Source of the DNA: Shewanella sp. NFH-SH190041
Lineage (GTDB): Bacteria; Pseudomonadota; Gammaproteobacteria; Enterobacterales; Shewanellaceae
DNA: 64,000 nt
Assembly: GCF_024363255.1 (NCBI RefSeq)
Contig: NZ_AP026070.1
Span: forward strand, 2,480,001 to 2,544,000
Direction: 5' to 3'
Part shown: in pieces, positions 45,485 to 55,287 of the stretch
How the letters are laid out: every line of letters starts with the position of its first letter
How positions within the stretch are numbered: the stretch's first letter is position 1
The notes under the pieces: model-generated
Database searches by the model: none
What the model was told of the DNA's origin: nothing
The model's input: the letters and a program-made list of their open reading frames with translations, nothing else
Made by a program: the position numbers and the translations under genes

Positions 45485-46387
45485 ATGAAATATTCTCTTA
45501 AACAAATTGCTGTATTTGATGCCATCGCCAGTGAAGAAAGTGTCAGTGCTGCTGCAAGAAAATTAGCCATGACCCAGTCAGCCGTGAGCATGTCACTTTC
45601 ACAATTGGAAAATTTACTGGAAAGACCCCTGTTTATCCGCCAGGGAAACCGGCTAGTACTGTCTCACTGGGGTCACTGGCTCAGACCTAAAGCCAGGCGG
45701 CTATTGCAAGATGCAGAACAAATCGAACTTGGATTACATGATCAGCATCTACTCAGTGGCCTGTTAAACCTGGGCGCTAGCCAAACAGCGGCGGAGCATT
45801 TGCTACCTACCCTGATTAGCAGTTTAGATCATGATTTTCCTGAATTACGCATTGGGCTATCAGTAGAAAACAGCGATCAAGTGATCCAGGGAGTATTAAG
45901 TTATGAATATGATATAGGTATCATTGAAGGGCGCTGCGATGATAGCCGTATTCAATATATGCCTTGGCTGGATGATCATCTAGTTGTGATTGCCGCACCA
46001 GAACATCCTTTTGCTCATCTAAATAAAGTCAGTGCGATGCAGCTACAACAAGCCCGGTGGGTACTAAGAGAACAAGGGGCTGGTACCCGCTGCATTTTTG
46101 ATGCTGCAATTCATGGCGTGATTGATAGAGTCAATGTTTGGAAAGAATACAGCCAAATTAGCGTATTAAAATCTTTAGTCAAACACGGGGTTTATTTATC
46201 AGCCCTGCCTTGGCTTGATGTTGTGCAAGATGTCAGTGCTGGCAGTTTGGCAGTGTTACCTACTCCGGAGTTAGATATGCATCGACAATTGGCGTTTATT
46301 TGGCGTCAAGATGCAGGAGAAAACCCATTACGCAATTGTATTATTAGCCAGGGGAAAAAACAGGTGCGGGATCACCCCATGCCTTAA
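45485..46387 (+). CDS. LysR-family transcriptional regulator
   Basis: About 300 residues. The N-terminal winged helix-turn-helix is YSLKQIAVFDAIASEESVSAAARKLAMTQSAVSMSLSQLE in pattern (residues 3-42), of the CbbR/YeiE type, followed by a periplasmic-binding-like effector domain (GLLNLGASQTAAEHLLP onward). I start at ATG 45485, which gives the usual MKYSLKQI N-terminus; the frame is open 20 codons further to 45425. It lies between ycaO and the convergent focA, so it is a candidate regulator of these genes, although LysR regulators often act on divergent neighbours and none is divergent here. Confidence 0.88.
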   Translation: MKYSLKQIAVFDAIASEESVSAAARKLAMTQSAVSMSLSQLENLLERPLFIRQGNRLVLSHWGHWLRPKARRLLQDAEQIELGLHDQHLLSGLLNLGASQTAAEHLLPTLISSLDHDFPELRIGLSVENSDQVIQGVLSYEYDIGIIEGRCDDSRIQYMPWLDDHLVVIAAPEHPFAHLNKVSAMQLQQARWVLREQGAGTRCIFDAAIHGVIDRVNVWKEYSQISVLKSLVKHGVYLSALPWLDVVQDVSAGSLAVLPTPELDMHRQLAFIWRQDAGENPLRNCIISQGKKQVRDHPMP

Positions 46388-46428
46388 AGCCAAAATTTTT
46401 ATTTATACAGAAAAACAAACAACAAACA

Positions 46429-46460
46429 CTAAAAGAGATAGCCTTCGCTATCTCTTTTAG
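46429..46460. terminator. Bidirectional terminator between the LysR gene and focA
   Basis: CTAAAAGAGATAGC, loop CTT, CGCTATCTCTTTTAG: a long perfect stem with A/T arms between two convergent genes. Confidence 0.92.
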
Positions 46461-46496
46461 TGCGTGGCGTTAGCCATGAGTTTCGACTACAGCTAA

Positions 46497-47363
46497 TTAA
46501 GCCGCTTCATCATCATGCATTGCTTTACTTTCAATAAACCAGTTACCCAGCCCAACAATCACACCACCACCAACAATATTACCTAAAGTGACAGGGATCA
46601 GATTGGCAGTAATAAAATTACTCACAGTCAAATCAGCAAACTGCGCTTGAGATACACCCAGTGCGGTAAAAAACTCAGGACTAGCAAAATGGGCAATGGC
46701 AATACCCAGTGGCACCATAAACATATTGGCAATACAGTGCTCAAAGCCACTGGACACAAACATGGCAACCGGCAAAATTAGCATAATTGTGCGAGCCATA
46801 GCTTCTTTGCTGGCAAATGTCATCCATACACCTAAACAAACCAGCATGTTACACAAGATGCCCAATACAAATGCCTGCGCCCAATTATGGTGAATTTTAT
46901 GCTGGGCAATTTTCAAGGCATTCAGCCCCCAATGACCACCATCGAGCAGATACATGCCGGCAACCATAATCAGCGCCAGCATCACCAAGGACCCAATCAA
47001 GTTACCCAGATAGACACGGCCCCAACAGGCTAACATTGCACCTAAACGCACTCGCCCCTGCGCCCAAGCCAGTGTGGTTAATACCGTACTAGTGAATAGT
47101 TCAGCACCACAGATCACAACCAGCATTAATCCTAAACTGAATGCCAGACCACCGATAAGTCGAGTAGTGCCCCATGATGCACTACTACCGGTTGTCACCG
47201 TAATATAAAACACGAATGCCAAGGCAATAAATGCACCGGCAAACATGGCTAAGCCAAAAGACTGTGCCGGGGTTTTCTGTACCTTGGCATAGCCGTATTG
47301 TTCGGCTTGTTTGCTCATACTCAATGCTGATGCAAACGGGTTGGATTCTGTTTTTGTAGTCAT
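46497..47363 (-). CDS. focA: Formate channel FocA
   Basis: A 288-residue inner-membrane formate/nitrite transporter-family channel (pentameric, six helices per subunit). It moves the formate made by pyruvate formate-lyase across the membrane. Typical family parts are the cytoplasmic N-terminal helix with NPFASALSMSKQAEQYGYAK, AMFAGAFIALAFVFYITV, GLMLVVICGAELFTS (omega-loop region, here FTST) and GNIVGGGVIVGLGNWF, with SGFEHCIANMF carrying the conserved pore histidine. In E. coli focA leads the focA-pflB operon. Here it is divergent from pflB, separated by 2.8 kb that includes an IS630 element. Confidence 0.95.
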   Translation of the reverse strand: MTTKTESNPFASALSMSKQAEQYGYAKVQKTPAQSFGLAMFAGAFIALAFVFYITVTTGSSASWGTTRLIGGLAFSLGLMLVVICGAELFTSTVLTTLAWAQGRVRLGAMLACWGRVYLGNLIGSLVMLALIMVAGMYLLDGGHWGLNALKIAQHKIHHNWAQAFVLGILCNMLVCLGVWMTFASKEAMARTIMLILPVAMFVSSGFEHCIANMFMVPLGIAIAHFASPEFFTALGVSQAQFADLTVSNFITANLIPVTLGNIVGGGVIVGLGNWFIESKAMHDDEAA

Positions 47364-48079
47364 CTAACAACACTCCGGACAAACAAATAAGGATGGCTAA
47401 TGCACACAATGGGCAAAGCGTATCCTTTAATCGGGTCTATTTTCAACGCAAGCTTAACTAAATTAGCGTAATAGGAATAATGGATAAATCTGATCCTAAG
47501 TATCAGCAGGATTGAATATACCCTTTCGCACAGGGCTATACAGCGACATAAAACTTTAAAATACAATATGATACATATGCAAAAGGGACATTTAAGCTTA
47601 GCCATACCACAGCTAAACGCCCCAAAGAACACCAAACTTATTGGCAAACAGGGACAAAACGCCAAGCAGTTTAAATTCTACAAAGGTGCGACGCTCATGG
47701 GAGATGTAGATAAATAACGCAACAGTAACCGTAAATTAGTCCTACAGCGCATTATATCAGCACCATTATCAACAAAACTGATGGTAAATACATTAACCAT
47801 CAGCGTAAATCGGCCGACTCTTGGGTGAGTAGTCACCGAAACGTCAATAAATTAAACACAAAATGCGGAGTTAATTGGTAAGACCAAAACTAACGACATA
47901 AGTTCCACTATTATTGCTATTTGTATCATTTAGTGTCAGCCCAAAATATGGCCCATGACCCATATTTAGGAGCCATGGTAGCCTGATATCTAAGCCCTTC
48001 CGCTATCTAGGCTCAATCAAGAAAAATAAATACCCCAGTAACAGTACGCTTAGTCGTCTTTAACCTACCGTTTGCTAAA
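47364..48079. other. Region upstream of focA
   Basis: 716 bp without a supported gene. It should contain the focA promoter; I do not find a convincing FNR (TTGATnnnnATCAA) or -35/-10 match. The right end borders the IS630 element. Confidence 0.5.
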
Positions 48080-49252
48080 TAGCTGTTCCTAAATGTAGAT
48101 CACTGAGTTTCGAAAATAGAAGGGAACTCGGCTCAATTTGAGCGATCTGATCAATCGCCAAACCAACCAACTCACACAAGCCGAGCCGAGACCATGATTC
48201 TAACATTACCAAACCGTTCTGAGAGACGTCGAATCCAAAAAAAGATGCATAAAACCAGAGACAAAGATGAGTATCGCCCTTTGAATGCTATTCTCTTGCT
48301 GTCATCTGGGCGCTCTGTGACAGAGGTATCCGGTTTGATTGTAGCGGCTCGTTCTTCAATTAACCAATGGGTAGGTTGGTACACTGAATGTGGTATTGAA
48401 GGTTTAGAGTCATCAACCCGGGGCTGTTCCCGGGTACTGCCTTTCTACCAAATAGGCCGCATGCTCAAACTCATGCTTCAATTGCCACCGCAAGCACTGG
48501 GGTATCAGCGCTCCCGTTGGAGAACAGAACTGATGGCGATTGAAATTAACCGCATGTTTTCATTGCAGGTTCACTCTTCAACGATTCGGCGATGGTTGCC
48601 AAAACTCGGTATTGTTTGGCGTCGGGCGGCTCCGACATTGCATATTAGAGATCCCCTCAGAGACGACAAACTTAAAGCAATTAGGGATGCCCTACAGCAC
48701 TGCGATATCGACCATCCAGTGTTTTATGAAGATGAAGTTGATATCCATCTTAATCCGAAAATCGGTGCAGATTGGATGGATAAAGGTCACCAAAAACGCG
48801 TGCCTACACCAGGCCAAAATGCCAAGCGATACCTTGCAGGTGCGCTTCACTCAGGAACCGGGAAAGTAAGCTATGTCGCCAGTGCCAGCAAAGATTCAAC
48901 GCTGTTCATTTCGATGTTGAAGTTACTGAAAAGACAATACAGACGCGCCAAAACAATTACGCTCATTGTTGATAACTACATCATTCACAAGAGCAAAAAG
49001 ATTCAGGTATGGCTCAAGCAAAACCCGAAGTTCATTTTACTGTTTCAACCAGTTTACTCCCCCTGGGTTAACAAGATAGAGAAGCTATGGCATGCACTTC
49101 ACGAAACGGTCACTCGGAACCATCAATGCCGGAATATTTCGAAACTGATAGAGCGGGTTAAGTATTTTATGGATCATGCCTCACCATTTCCTGGTGGTGG
49201 GCATGGGCTCATGAAAGTGGAGCACAATTAGGATCACTTATTTAGGATCTTA
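48080..49252 (+). mobile_element. IS630-family insertion sequence (ends approximate)
   Basis: The transposase at 48194-49231 is flanked by imperfect inverted repeats sharing TCCTAAAT (left about 48087-48094, right about 49240-49247 in complement). TA dinucleotides at 48080-48081 and 49251-49252 fit the TA duplication of this family. The repeats are only partly matched, so the limits are tentative. It lies in the focA-pflB gap. Confidence 0.65.
48194..49231 (+). CDS. IS630-family transposase
   Basis: A 345-residue transposase of the IS630/Tc1-mariner group. Paired helix-turn-helix regions (LNAILLLSSGRSVTEVSGLI, LQVHSSTIRRWLPKLGIVW) precede a DDE core with acidic residues in YEDEVDIHLNP, LIVDNYIIHKS and NKIEKLWHALHE. 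The ORF is intact from ATG to stop. Nothing suggests inactivation. Confidence 0.92.
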   Translation: MILTLPNRSERRRIQKKMHKTRDKDEYRPLNAILLLSSGRSVTEVSGLIVAARSSINQWVGWYTECGIEGLESSTRGCSRVLPFYQIGRMLKLMLQLPPQALGYQRSRWRTELMAIEINRMFSLQVHSSTIRRWLPKLGIVWRRAAPTLHIRDPLRDDKLKAIRDALQHCDIDHPVFYEDEVDIHLNPKIGADWMDKGHQKRVPTPGQNAKRYLAGALHSGTGKVSYVASASKDSTLFISMLKLLKRQYRRAKTITLIVDNYIIHKSKKIQVWLKQNPKFILLFQPVYSPWVNKIEKLWHALHETVTRNHQCRNISKLIERVKYFMDHASPFPGGGHGLMKVEHN

Positions 49253-49745
49253 CTCCCTTATCCGCCCCAGCCTAATATTGTGCAGTTCATCAATATATTA
49301 CTTACAGCTCAAATTCTTAGTAACGGTTGTTCTCCTAAATAAACACAATAAAAGTTGTCACTATAAGCGCACTGATAAAAACGCTATTTCCAGGGTAATG
49401 ACTCGCAGCGGCTTACGAGCTGAAACGGCCATGAGCCAATCATGCTGACTGTGTCAGTAATAATGGTATCCATATGACATAGTCCAGATGCCCGCTAAAA
49501 ACAGATGGCAGATACCAATGATAAGTTCGCCGCACCAATGAGTGTAAAAATATGACGCAGGTAGCAAAAATGGACTATCTGAGCTACCCAACGCCAACAC
49601 ACAGAACAATGAACCGATATCGGTATGAGCCTCAACAAGCTTATTCATCTGTTTCAACTAAGTGATACAACAACTTAGTAAGCCACCCGCCACGCAGCAG
49701 ACAGAAACACTAGCAATACCGTTACCGATGCATATAATTGTTTAC

Positions 49746-49755
49746 CGTTAATTAA
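49746..49755 (+). promoter_or_regulatory. ArcA-like site upstream of pflB
   Basis: CGTTAATTAA differs in one base from the ArcA consensus (A/T)GTTAATTA(A/T). It lies about 190 bp before the proposed pflB -10. ArcA activates pfl in E. coli; here it is a candidate only. Confidence 0.35.
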
Positions 49756-49937
49756 ATCTGACCAAAGTAAACACCAGTTAGCACCCAACTATGCAACAAT
49801 CTCACTCCACATTTTCACCAATGGATATTGATCACATTTTCCCGCAAGCCGTTGGTTAAAAATTGCTAACTCGGTAGCAAATGCAACATCTTTTGGTGGT
49901 TAAATAACCGTATTGGGGTGCGGGTTATCTAGGACTG

Positions 49938-49946
49938 TGCTAATAT
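49938..49946 (+). promoter_or_regulatory. Candidate extended -10 promoter for pflB
   Basis: TGCTAATAT is an extended -10 element (TGn plus TAATAT). No good -35 is seen, as allowed for extended -10 promoters or promoters needing an activator. Transcription from about 49953 would give a leader of roughly 245 nt. Confidence 0.45.
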
Positions 49947-49956
49947 ACTTATGGAC

Positions 49957-49973
49957 AATTGGTCTGACCAATT
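49957..49973 (+). promoter_or_regulatory. Perfect PdhR-type operator in front of pflB
   Basis: AATTGGTCTGACCAATT is a perfect 17-bp palindrome that equals the PdhR consensus AATTGGTnnnACCAATT. It begins about 10 bp after the candidate -10, overlapping the expected transcription start, the classic place for a repressor. PdhR is released by pyruvate, the substrate of PflB. Confidence 0.75.
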
Positions 49974-50196
49974 TGCTGACAGCCTAATCCAACTCTTCGT
50001 CATCATGGTGGGCTGTCAGAGACAAAATTCCTACGGAATAAGTTTTGCTCCGTAAACTGGTTCCCGTCCCATGGGTAAAGACGCATCGAGGGGAGCTGGT
50101 AGTGCAGGACTTTAATATTGGTCTGTCGGATTAGCGGGGGTTACCTCCGTGTCGGCAGATCTATGGCCTTTATCTTAACAAGAAGGTATTTGTACG

Positions 50197-52479
50197 ATGA
50201 CTGATACAACTGATCTGTTTGCAAGCGCTTGGGAAGGTTTCGTTCCAGGTGATTGGAAATCTGCTGTCAATGTACGTGACTTTATCCAACAGAACTACAC
50301 TCCTTATGAAGGCGACGACGCTTTCTTGGCCGATGTGACTCCTGCCACCACTAAACTGTGGGACAAAGTCATGGAAGGCATCAAAATCGAAAACAGCACT
50401 CACGCGCCTGTTGATTTTGACACCAAAGTAGTTTCTACCATTACTTCACACCCAGCCGGTTATATCGAAAAAGAACTGGAAACCATCGTAGGTCTGCAGA
50501 CTGACGCTCCTTTGAAGCGTGCGCTGATCCCTAACGGCGGTATCCGTATGATCGAAGGTTCTTGTAAAGCCTACGACCGCGTACTGGATGAAGATGTTAA
50601 GTACATCTACTCTGAACTGCGTAAGACTCACAACGCTGGTGTATTTGATATCTACACTCCATCAATCCTGGCTTGTCGTAAGTCTGGTGTACTGACTGGT
50701 CTGCCAGATGCTTACGGTCGTGGCCGTATCATCGGTGACTACCGTCGTATCGCCCTGTACGGTATCGACTTCCTGATGAAGGATAAGTACGCTCAGTTCA
50801 CTTCTTTGCAAGAGCGCTTTGAAAAAGGCGAAGACCTGACTGCAACCATGCAGCTGCGCGAAGAAATCGCTGAACAGCACCGTGCTCTGGGTCAGATCAA
50901 GAAAATGGCCGCCTCTTACGGTTGCGATATCTCAGCTCCTGCTAAGAATGCTCAAGAAGCTATCCAGTGGACTTACTTCGGCTACCTGGCTGCAGTTAAG
51001 AGCCAAAACGGCGCGGCTATGTCTATCGGTCGTACCTCTAGCTTCCTGGATATCTTCATCGAACGCGATCTGAAGAACGGCGTGATCACCGAGCAACAAG
51101 CTCAAGAAATGGTTGACCACTTCGTCATGAAGCTGCGTATGGTTCGCTTCCTGCGTACCCCAGAATACGATGAACTGTTCTCTGGCGACCCAATCTGGGC
51201 AACTGAATCAGTTGGCGGTATGGGTCTGGACGGCCGTACTCTGGTAACCAAGAACAGCTACCGCTTCCTGCACACCCTGTACACCATGGGTCCAAGCCCA
51301 GAGCCAAACATTACTGTTCTGTGGTCTGAAAAACTGCCTCAGGCCTTTAAAGAGTTCTGTGCCAAAGTATCTATCGATACCAGCTCTATCCAGTACGAAA
51401 ACGATGACCTGATGCGTCCTGACATGGACTCTGACGACTATGCTATCGCATGTTGTGTGAGCCCAATGGTTGTTGGTAAGCAAATGCAGTTCTTCGGTGC
51501 CCGAGCTAACTTGGCCAAGACCATGTTATATGCAATCAACGGCGGTGTTGACGAGAAGTCTAAAGCACAAGTTGGTCCTAAATCAGCCCCTATCGCTGAC
51601 GAAGTACTGAACTACGACGACGTAATGGCTCGCATGGATACCATGATGGACTGGCTGGCTACCCAGTATGTGTCTGCTCTGAATGCTATCCACTACATGC
51701 ATGACAAGTACAGCTATGAAGCTGCACTGATGGCACTGCATGACCGTGACGTTAAGCGCACCATGGCTTGTGGTATCGCTGGTCTGTCTATCGCTGCTGA
51801 CTCTCTGTCTGCTATCAAGTACGGCACTGTTAAGCCAGTTCGCGACGAAAATGGTATCGCTGTAGATTTCGAAATCTCTGGTGACTATCCTAAGTTCGGT
51901 AACAACGACGCTCGCGTTGACGATATCGCTTGTCAGCTGGTTGAAACCTTCATGAACAAGATCCGTCACATGAAGACTTACCGTGATGCGATCCCAACTC
52001 AGTCTATCCTGACCATCACCTCTAACGTGGTTTATGGTAAGAAGACTGGTACTACTCCTGACGGTCGTCAGGCTGGTATGCCATTCGCACCAGGTGCTAA
52101 CCCAATGCACGGCCGTGACGAAAATGGTGCAGTAGCCTCGCTGACTTCTGTGGCTAAACTGCCATTTGCTCACGCTCAGGACGGTATCTCTTACACCTTC
52201 TCTATCGTGCCTAACGCACTAGGTAAAGAAGACGCTGCCCGTCGCACCAACCTGGCTGCACTGATGGACGGTTACTTCCACCACGCAGAAGGTCATGAAG
52301 GTGGTCAACACCTGAACGTTAACGTACTGAACCGCGAAACTCTGGAAGATGCTATCGAGCACCCAGAGAAGTACCCACAGCTGACCATCCGTGTGTCTGG
52401 CTATGCAGTTCGCTTTAACTCTCTGACTGCTGAACAGCAGCGTGACGTAATTACTCGTACTTTCACCAAGTCTCTGTAA
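50197..52479 (+). CDS. pflB: Formate C-acetyltransferase (pyruvate formate-lyase)
   Basis: A 760-residue oxygen-sensitive glycyl-radical enzyme, the length of E. coli PflB, that splits pyruvate with CoA into acetyl-CoA and formate during anaerobic growth. The catalytic cysteine pair is C419-C420 in [12 protein letters not shown]. The radical glycine is G735 in [14 protein letters not shown] near the C-terminus. Codon use is clearly biased to preferred codons, in line with high expression. The activase gene follows 131 bp downstream after a hairpin that probably lowers its transcript level. Confidence 0.98.
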   Translation: MTDTTDLFASAWEGFVPGDWKSAVNVRDFIQQNYTPYEGDDAFLADVTPATTKLWDKVMEGIKIENSTHAPVDFDTKVVSTITSHPAGYIEKELETIVGLQTDAPLKRALIPNGGIRMIEGSCKAYDRVLDEDVKYIYSELRKTHNAGVFDIYTPSILACRKSGVLTGLPDAYGRGRIIGDYRRIALYGIDFLMKDKYAQFTSLQERFEKGEDLTATMQLREEIAEQHRALGQIKKMAASYGCDISAPAKNAQEAIQWTYFGYLAAVKSQNGAAMSIGRTSSFLDIFIERDLKNGVITEQQAQEMVDHFVMKLRMVRFLRTPEYDELFSGDPIWATESVGGMGLDGRTLVTKNSYRFLHTLYTMGPSPEPNITVLWSEKLPQAFKEFCAKVSIDTSSIQYENDDLMRPDMDSDDYAIACCVSPMVVGKQMQFFGARANLAKTMLYAINGGVDEKSKAQVGPKSAPIADEVLNYDDVMARMDTMMDWLATQYVSALNAIHYMHDKYSYEAALMALHDRDVKRTMACGIAGLSIAADSLSAIKYGTVKPVRDENGIAVDFEISGDYPKFGNNDARVDDIACQLVETFMNKIRHMKTYRDAIPTQSILTITSNVVYGKKTGTTPDGRQAGMPFAPGANPMHGRDENGAVASLTSVAKLPFAHAQDGISYTFSIVPNALGKEDAARRTNLAALMDGYFHHAEGHEGGQHLNVNVLNRETLEDAIEHPEKYPQLTIRVSGYAVRFNSLTAEQQRDVITRTFTKSL

Positions 52480-52503
52480 TTACTGACTAATTAGTGAGTT
52501 TTC

Positions 52504-52532
52504 AGGCTGTATCCGTTTTGCGGGTACAGCCT
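52504..52532 (+). terminator. Hairpin between pflB and pflA, likely partial terminator
   Basis: AGGCTGTA, CC...GG and TACAGCCT form a stem; only a short TTT follows two bases later. It may attenuate transcription into pflA and protect the abundant pflB mRNA. Confidence 0.55.
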
Positions 52533-52610
52533 GCTTTACCAATCATCGTATTGAATATTTTTAATTAAGTGTGCAATACAATTGTTGGTTGTTTCATCGC
52601 AGGAGTCCTT

Positions 52611-53348
52611 ATGACAATCAAAGGTCGTATCCATTCCATCGAATCATTCGGCACCGTTGATGGTCCGGGTATTCGCTTTATCGCCTTTATGCAGGGCTGC
52701 CTGATGCGCTGTCTATATTGTCATAACCGTGACACCTGGGATCTACACGATGGTAAAGAAGTGACCGTTGAAGATCTGATGAAACAAATCCGGTCGTACC
52801 GCTCTTTTTATGATAATGGCGGTGGTGTTACTGCATCCGGCGGTGAAGCGATTCTGCAAGCGGATTTTGTCGCCCAGTGGTTTAAAGCCTGTAAAGCAGA
52901 AGGCATTCACACCTGCCTCGACACCAATGGCATGGTGCGCAAATATACCCCTGTTATTGACGAGCTGCTGGATAACACAGATCTGGTGATGCTGGACATT
53001 AAGCAAATCGATGATGACAAGCATATTCTGCTGACTAAAGTCAGTAACCACAGAACACTGCAATTTGCAGAGTACCTGGCAAAACGTAACCAGAAAACCT
53101 GGATCCGTTATGTGGTTGTCGGTGGTTATACAGATGATCTTGACTCTGCTCGTCGTTTGGCTGAATTTATCAAGCCAATGAAAAATGTAGAAAAAGTAGA
53201 GCTACTCCCCTACCACGAGCTAGGCAAACACAAGTGGGAAGCGCTAGGCGATACTTATCAACTAGACCAAGTCTCTCCCCCTAGCCGGGAAACTATGGAC
53301 GCCATCAAAGCAGTCTTTGTAGAAATGGGGATTAATGCTATATATTAA
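52611..53348 (+). CDS. pflA: Pyruvate formate-lyase activating enzyme
   Basis: A 245-residue radical-SAM enzyme that installs the glycyl radical on G735 of PflB. The 4Fe-4S cluster is bound by C30, C34 and C37 ([11 protein letters not shown], the CX3CX2C motif). Also conserved are [14 protein letters not shown] (residues about 80-84, SAM binding) and [14 protein letters not shown] start at ATG 52611, with AGGAG 6 nt upstream; the frame is open 14 codons further to 52569 without a ribosome site. Companion of pflB. Confidence 0.96.
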   Translation: MTIKGRIHSIESFGTVDGPGIRFIAFMQGCLMRCLYCHNRDTWDLHDGKEVTVEDLMKQIRSYRSFYDNGGGVTASGGEAILQADFVAQWFKACKAEGIHTCLDTNGMVRKYTPVIDELLDNTDLVMLDIKQIDDDKHILLTKVSNHRTLQFAEYLAKRNQKTWIRYVVVGGYTDDLDSARRLAEFIKPMKNVEKVELLPYHELGKHKWEALGDTYQLDQVSPPSRETMDAIKAVFVEMGINAIY

Positions 53349-53368
53349 TCCCGCTAAAGTAGAATACG

Positions 53369-53821
53369 CTAAACCGTATCCCAGTAATGTTTATCTAAGC
53401 GTTCAAATGCGGTTTTAAGCAGGGTGGCCATGTCCTGATAACAGGCCTTAGCACCCAATTGGCGGCAATTAACCCCCATAGACAGCAACTTAGCTGACAG
53501 TTGATTGCCCCAATCCAGTAAAGATAACGGTAAGGGATGACGGGCACGCCATCCCAGCCACATCAGCCCCTGAAAAGGCAAGCTGAGAAAAAACAGCGCT
53601 AAGGTCAGCGCCTGAGGCAAAAATGCCCAACCGTAAAGGTAAACCTGACCAACAGCGGCCATCACGGCCAACGCAGGGGTAACACGCTCCGCCAATTGAG
53701 TAGCGCGAATAACGCGGTATTCCGGAAAATGGAACCCCAATTGTCTGACCATGGGCCAGGTGTGCATATAGCGACGACCATCACGCACGGTAGTTAATAT
53801 TTGCAGGCTCAAAGAAGACAC
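53369..53821 (-). CDS. yfbV: YfbV-family (UPF0208) inner-membrane protein
   Basis: A 150-residue protein with two membrane helices (TPALAVMAAVGQVYLYGWAF and LTLALFFLSLPFQGLMWLGW) in the middle, as in UPF0208/YfbV. In E. coli yfbV also neighbours ackA-pta, and YfbV has been linked to keeping the replication terminus insulated from the rest of the chromosome. Start GTG 53821 is accepted because it gives the family's length; a TTG four codons later is possible. It is convergent with pflA and divergent from ackA. Confidence 0.9.
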   Translation of the reverse strand: MSSLSLQILTTVRDGRRYMHTWPMVRQLGFHFPEYRVIRATQLAERVTPALAVMAAVGQVYLYGWAFLPQALTLALFFLSLPFQGLMWLGWRARHPLPLSLLDWGNQLSAKLLSMGVNCRQLGAKACYQDMATLLKTAFERLDKHYWDTV

Positions 53822-53908
53822 CGAAAAAATTTGGAATATTGTTGATACCTTAGCACAGCCAAGCGCCCGCGCCCAAGCTGAGCTATAAGCGCAACAACAG
53901 TATCCACC

Positions 53909-53976
53909 GTCCCCTTGGGGACAAATTAGGCGCTTCAGCGTACCGCTGAAGACAGTTTAATGAGTGATATCACTCA
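53909..53976 (+). promoter_or_regulatory. Three consecutive palindromes upstream of ackA
   Basis: Within 68 bp before ackA lie GTCCCCTTGGGGAC (53909-53922), CTTCAGCG-TAC-CGCTGAAG (53933-53951) and the perfect TGAGTGATATCACTCA (53961-53976). They could be protein-binding sites or hairpins in the leader. I do not recognise the regulator. Confidence 0.5.
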
Positions 53977-53997
53977 CACAATGGCAAAGGTTTAAAC

Positions 53998-55197
53998 ATG
54001 TCCGACAAACTGGTATTGGTACTTAACTGCGGTAGTTCATCGCTGAAATTCGCAATCATTGATGCTGCCTCCGGCGAAGACCACATCTCTGGTCTGGCTG
54101 AGTGCTTCGGCCTAGAAGATTCTCGCATCAAGTGGAAAGTAAACGGTGAGAAGCACGAAGCTGCTCTGGGCGCCTTCACTGCACACCGCGAAGCTGTAGA
54201 ATTTATCGTAGAAAAAATTCTGGCCGCTCACCCTGAACTGGCTAGCCAGCTGCAGGCTATCGGTCACCGTATCGTTCACGGCGGCGAAAAATACACTCAA
54301 TCTGTTATCATCGACGACTCTGTACTGCAGGGCATCGAAGACAGCGCCATCTTTGCTCCGCTGCACAACCCAGCTCACCTGATCGGTATCCGTGCTGCTA
54401 TGGCTTCTTTCCCAGAACTGCCACAGGTTGCTGTATTTGATACTGCTTTCCATCAGACTATGCCTGAGCACGCGTACATCTACGCACTGCCTTACAAACT
54501 GTATCGCGAGCACGGTATCCGTCGCTACGGTGCCCACGGCACCAGCCACCTGTTTGTAAGCCGTGAAGCTGCAAAAGCACTGAACAAAGATCTGGCTGAC
54601 ACCAATGTGATCACCGCTCACCTGGGTAACGGTGCTTCTATTTCCGCAGTTAAAGGCGGTAAGTGTGTTGACACTTCTATGGGTCTGACTCCACTGGAAG
54701 GTCTGGTAATGGGTACCCGTTGTGGTGATATGGATCCTTCCATCGTTTACCACCTGATCCATCAGCTGGGTTACACCGCTGAAGAAGTGAATAACCTGAT
54801 GAACAAGCAATCAGGTCTGCTGGGTATTTCTGAGCTGACCAACGATTGCCGCGGCATCGAAGAAGGTTACGCTGACGGTCACAAAGGTGCTACTCTGGCA
54901 CTGGAAATCTTCTGCTACCGTCTGGCTAAGTACATTGCTTCTTACACTGTATCTCTGGGTCGTCTGGACGCTGTTGTCTTCACCGGTGGTATCGGTGAAA
55001 ACTCTGAGCTGATCCGTGAAAAAGTGCTGAACCTGCTGGAAATCTTCAAGTTTGAAGTTGATGCAGAGCGCAACAAAGCTGCCCGCTTCGGTAACGGCGG
55101 TGTGATCACTAAAGAAGGCACTCCAGTTGCTATGGTGATCCCAACCAACGAAGAGTGGGTAATTGCTGAAGATTCTATCGCACTGATCACCAAGTAA
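53998..55197 (+). CDS. ackA: Acetate kinase
   Basis: A 399-residue cytosolic kinase of the ASKHA superfamily that makes ATP and acetate from acetyl phosphate. The first signature [13 protein letters not shown] (residues 6-18) and the second, with the stretch [18 protein letters not shown], are intact, as is FTGGIGENS near the C-terminus. Codon use is strongly biased, matching pflB and pta, a sign of high expression. A GGCAAAGG-like ribosome site precedes ATG. The next gene, pta, is 90 bp away. Confidence 0.97.
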   Translation: MSDKLVLVLNCGSSSLKFAIIDAASGEDHISGLAECFGLEDSRIKWKVNGEKHEAALGAFTAHREAVEFIVEKILAAHPELASQLQAIGHRIVHGGEKYTQSVIIDDSVLQGIEDSAIFAPLHNPAHLIGIRAAMASFPELPQVAVFDTAFHQTMPEHAYIYALPYKLYREHGIRRYGAHGTSHLFVSREAAKALNKDLADTNVITAHLGNGASISAVKGGKCVDTSMGLTPLEGLVMGTRCGDMDPSIVYHLIHQLGYTAEEVNNLMNKQSGLLGISELTNDCRGIEEGYADGHKGATLALEIFCYRLAKYIASYTVSLGRLDAVVFTGGIGENSELIREKVLNLLEIFKFEVDAERNKAARFGNGGVITKEGTPVAMVIPTNEEWVIAEDSIALITK

Positions 55198-55242
55198 TCA
55201 GGCGATTCCGGCGGCCACTGCCGGACTGTCTTTTCAGACTTC

Positions 55243-55264
55243 ACAGCAGCCTTCGGGCTGCTGT
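55243..55264 (+). other. UUCG-tetraloop hairpin between ackA and pta
   Basis: ACAGCAGCC-TTCG-GGCTGCTGT gives a very stable RNA hairpin with a UUCG loop 23 nt before the pta start and without a T run. It may act in mRNA processing or stability rather than termination. Confidence 0.7.
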
Positions 55265-55287
55265 CTCCATTGAAACCTGAGGTTTTT

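Larger units (their letters stand above)
49253..50196. other. pflB upstream region and leader
   Basis: 944 bp between the IS630 element and pflB. It contains the ArcA-like site, the candidate promoter, the PdhR palindrome and a long leader with a small hairpin (TACGGA...TCCGTA, about 50033-50059). A GAAGG ribosome site precedes the pflB ATG. I see no gene. Confidence 0.6.

Noticed and set aside
47360..47665. 101-codon minus-strand ORF upstream of focA
   Set aside because: Ends inside the focA start and shows no ribosome site or domain; likely leader sequence.
49830..49843. FNR-like half site TTGATcaca upstream of pflB
   Set aside because: Only one half matches TTGATnnnnATCAA; the other half (TTTTC) does not.
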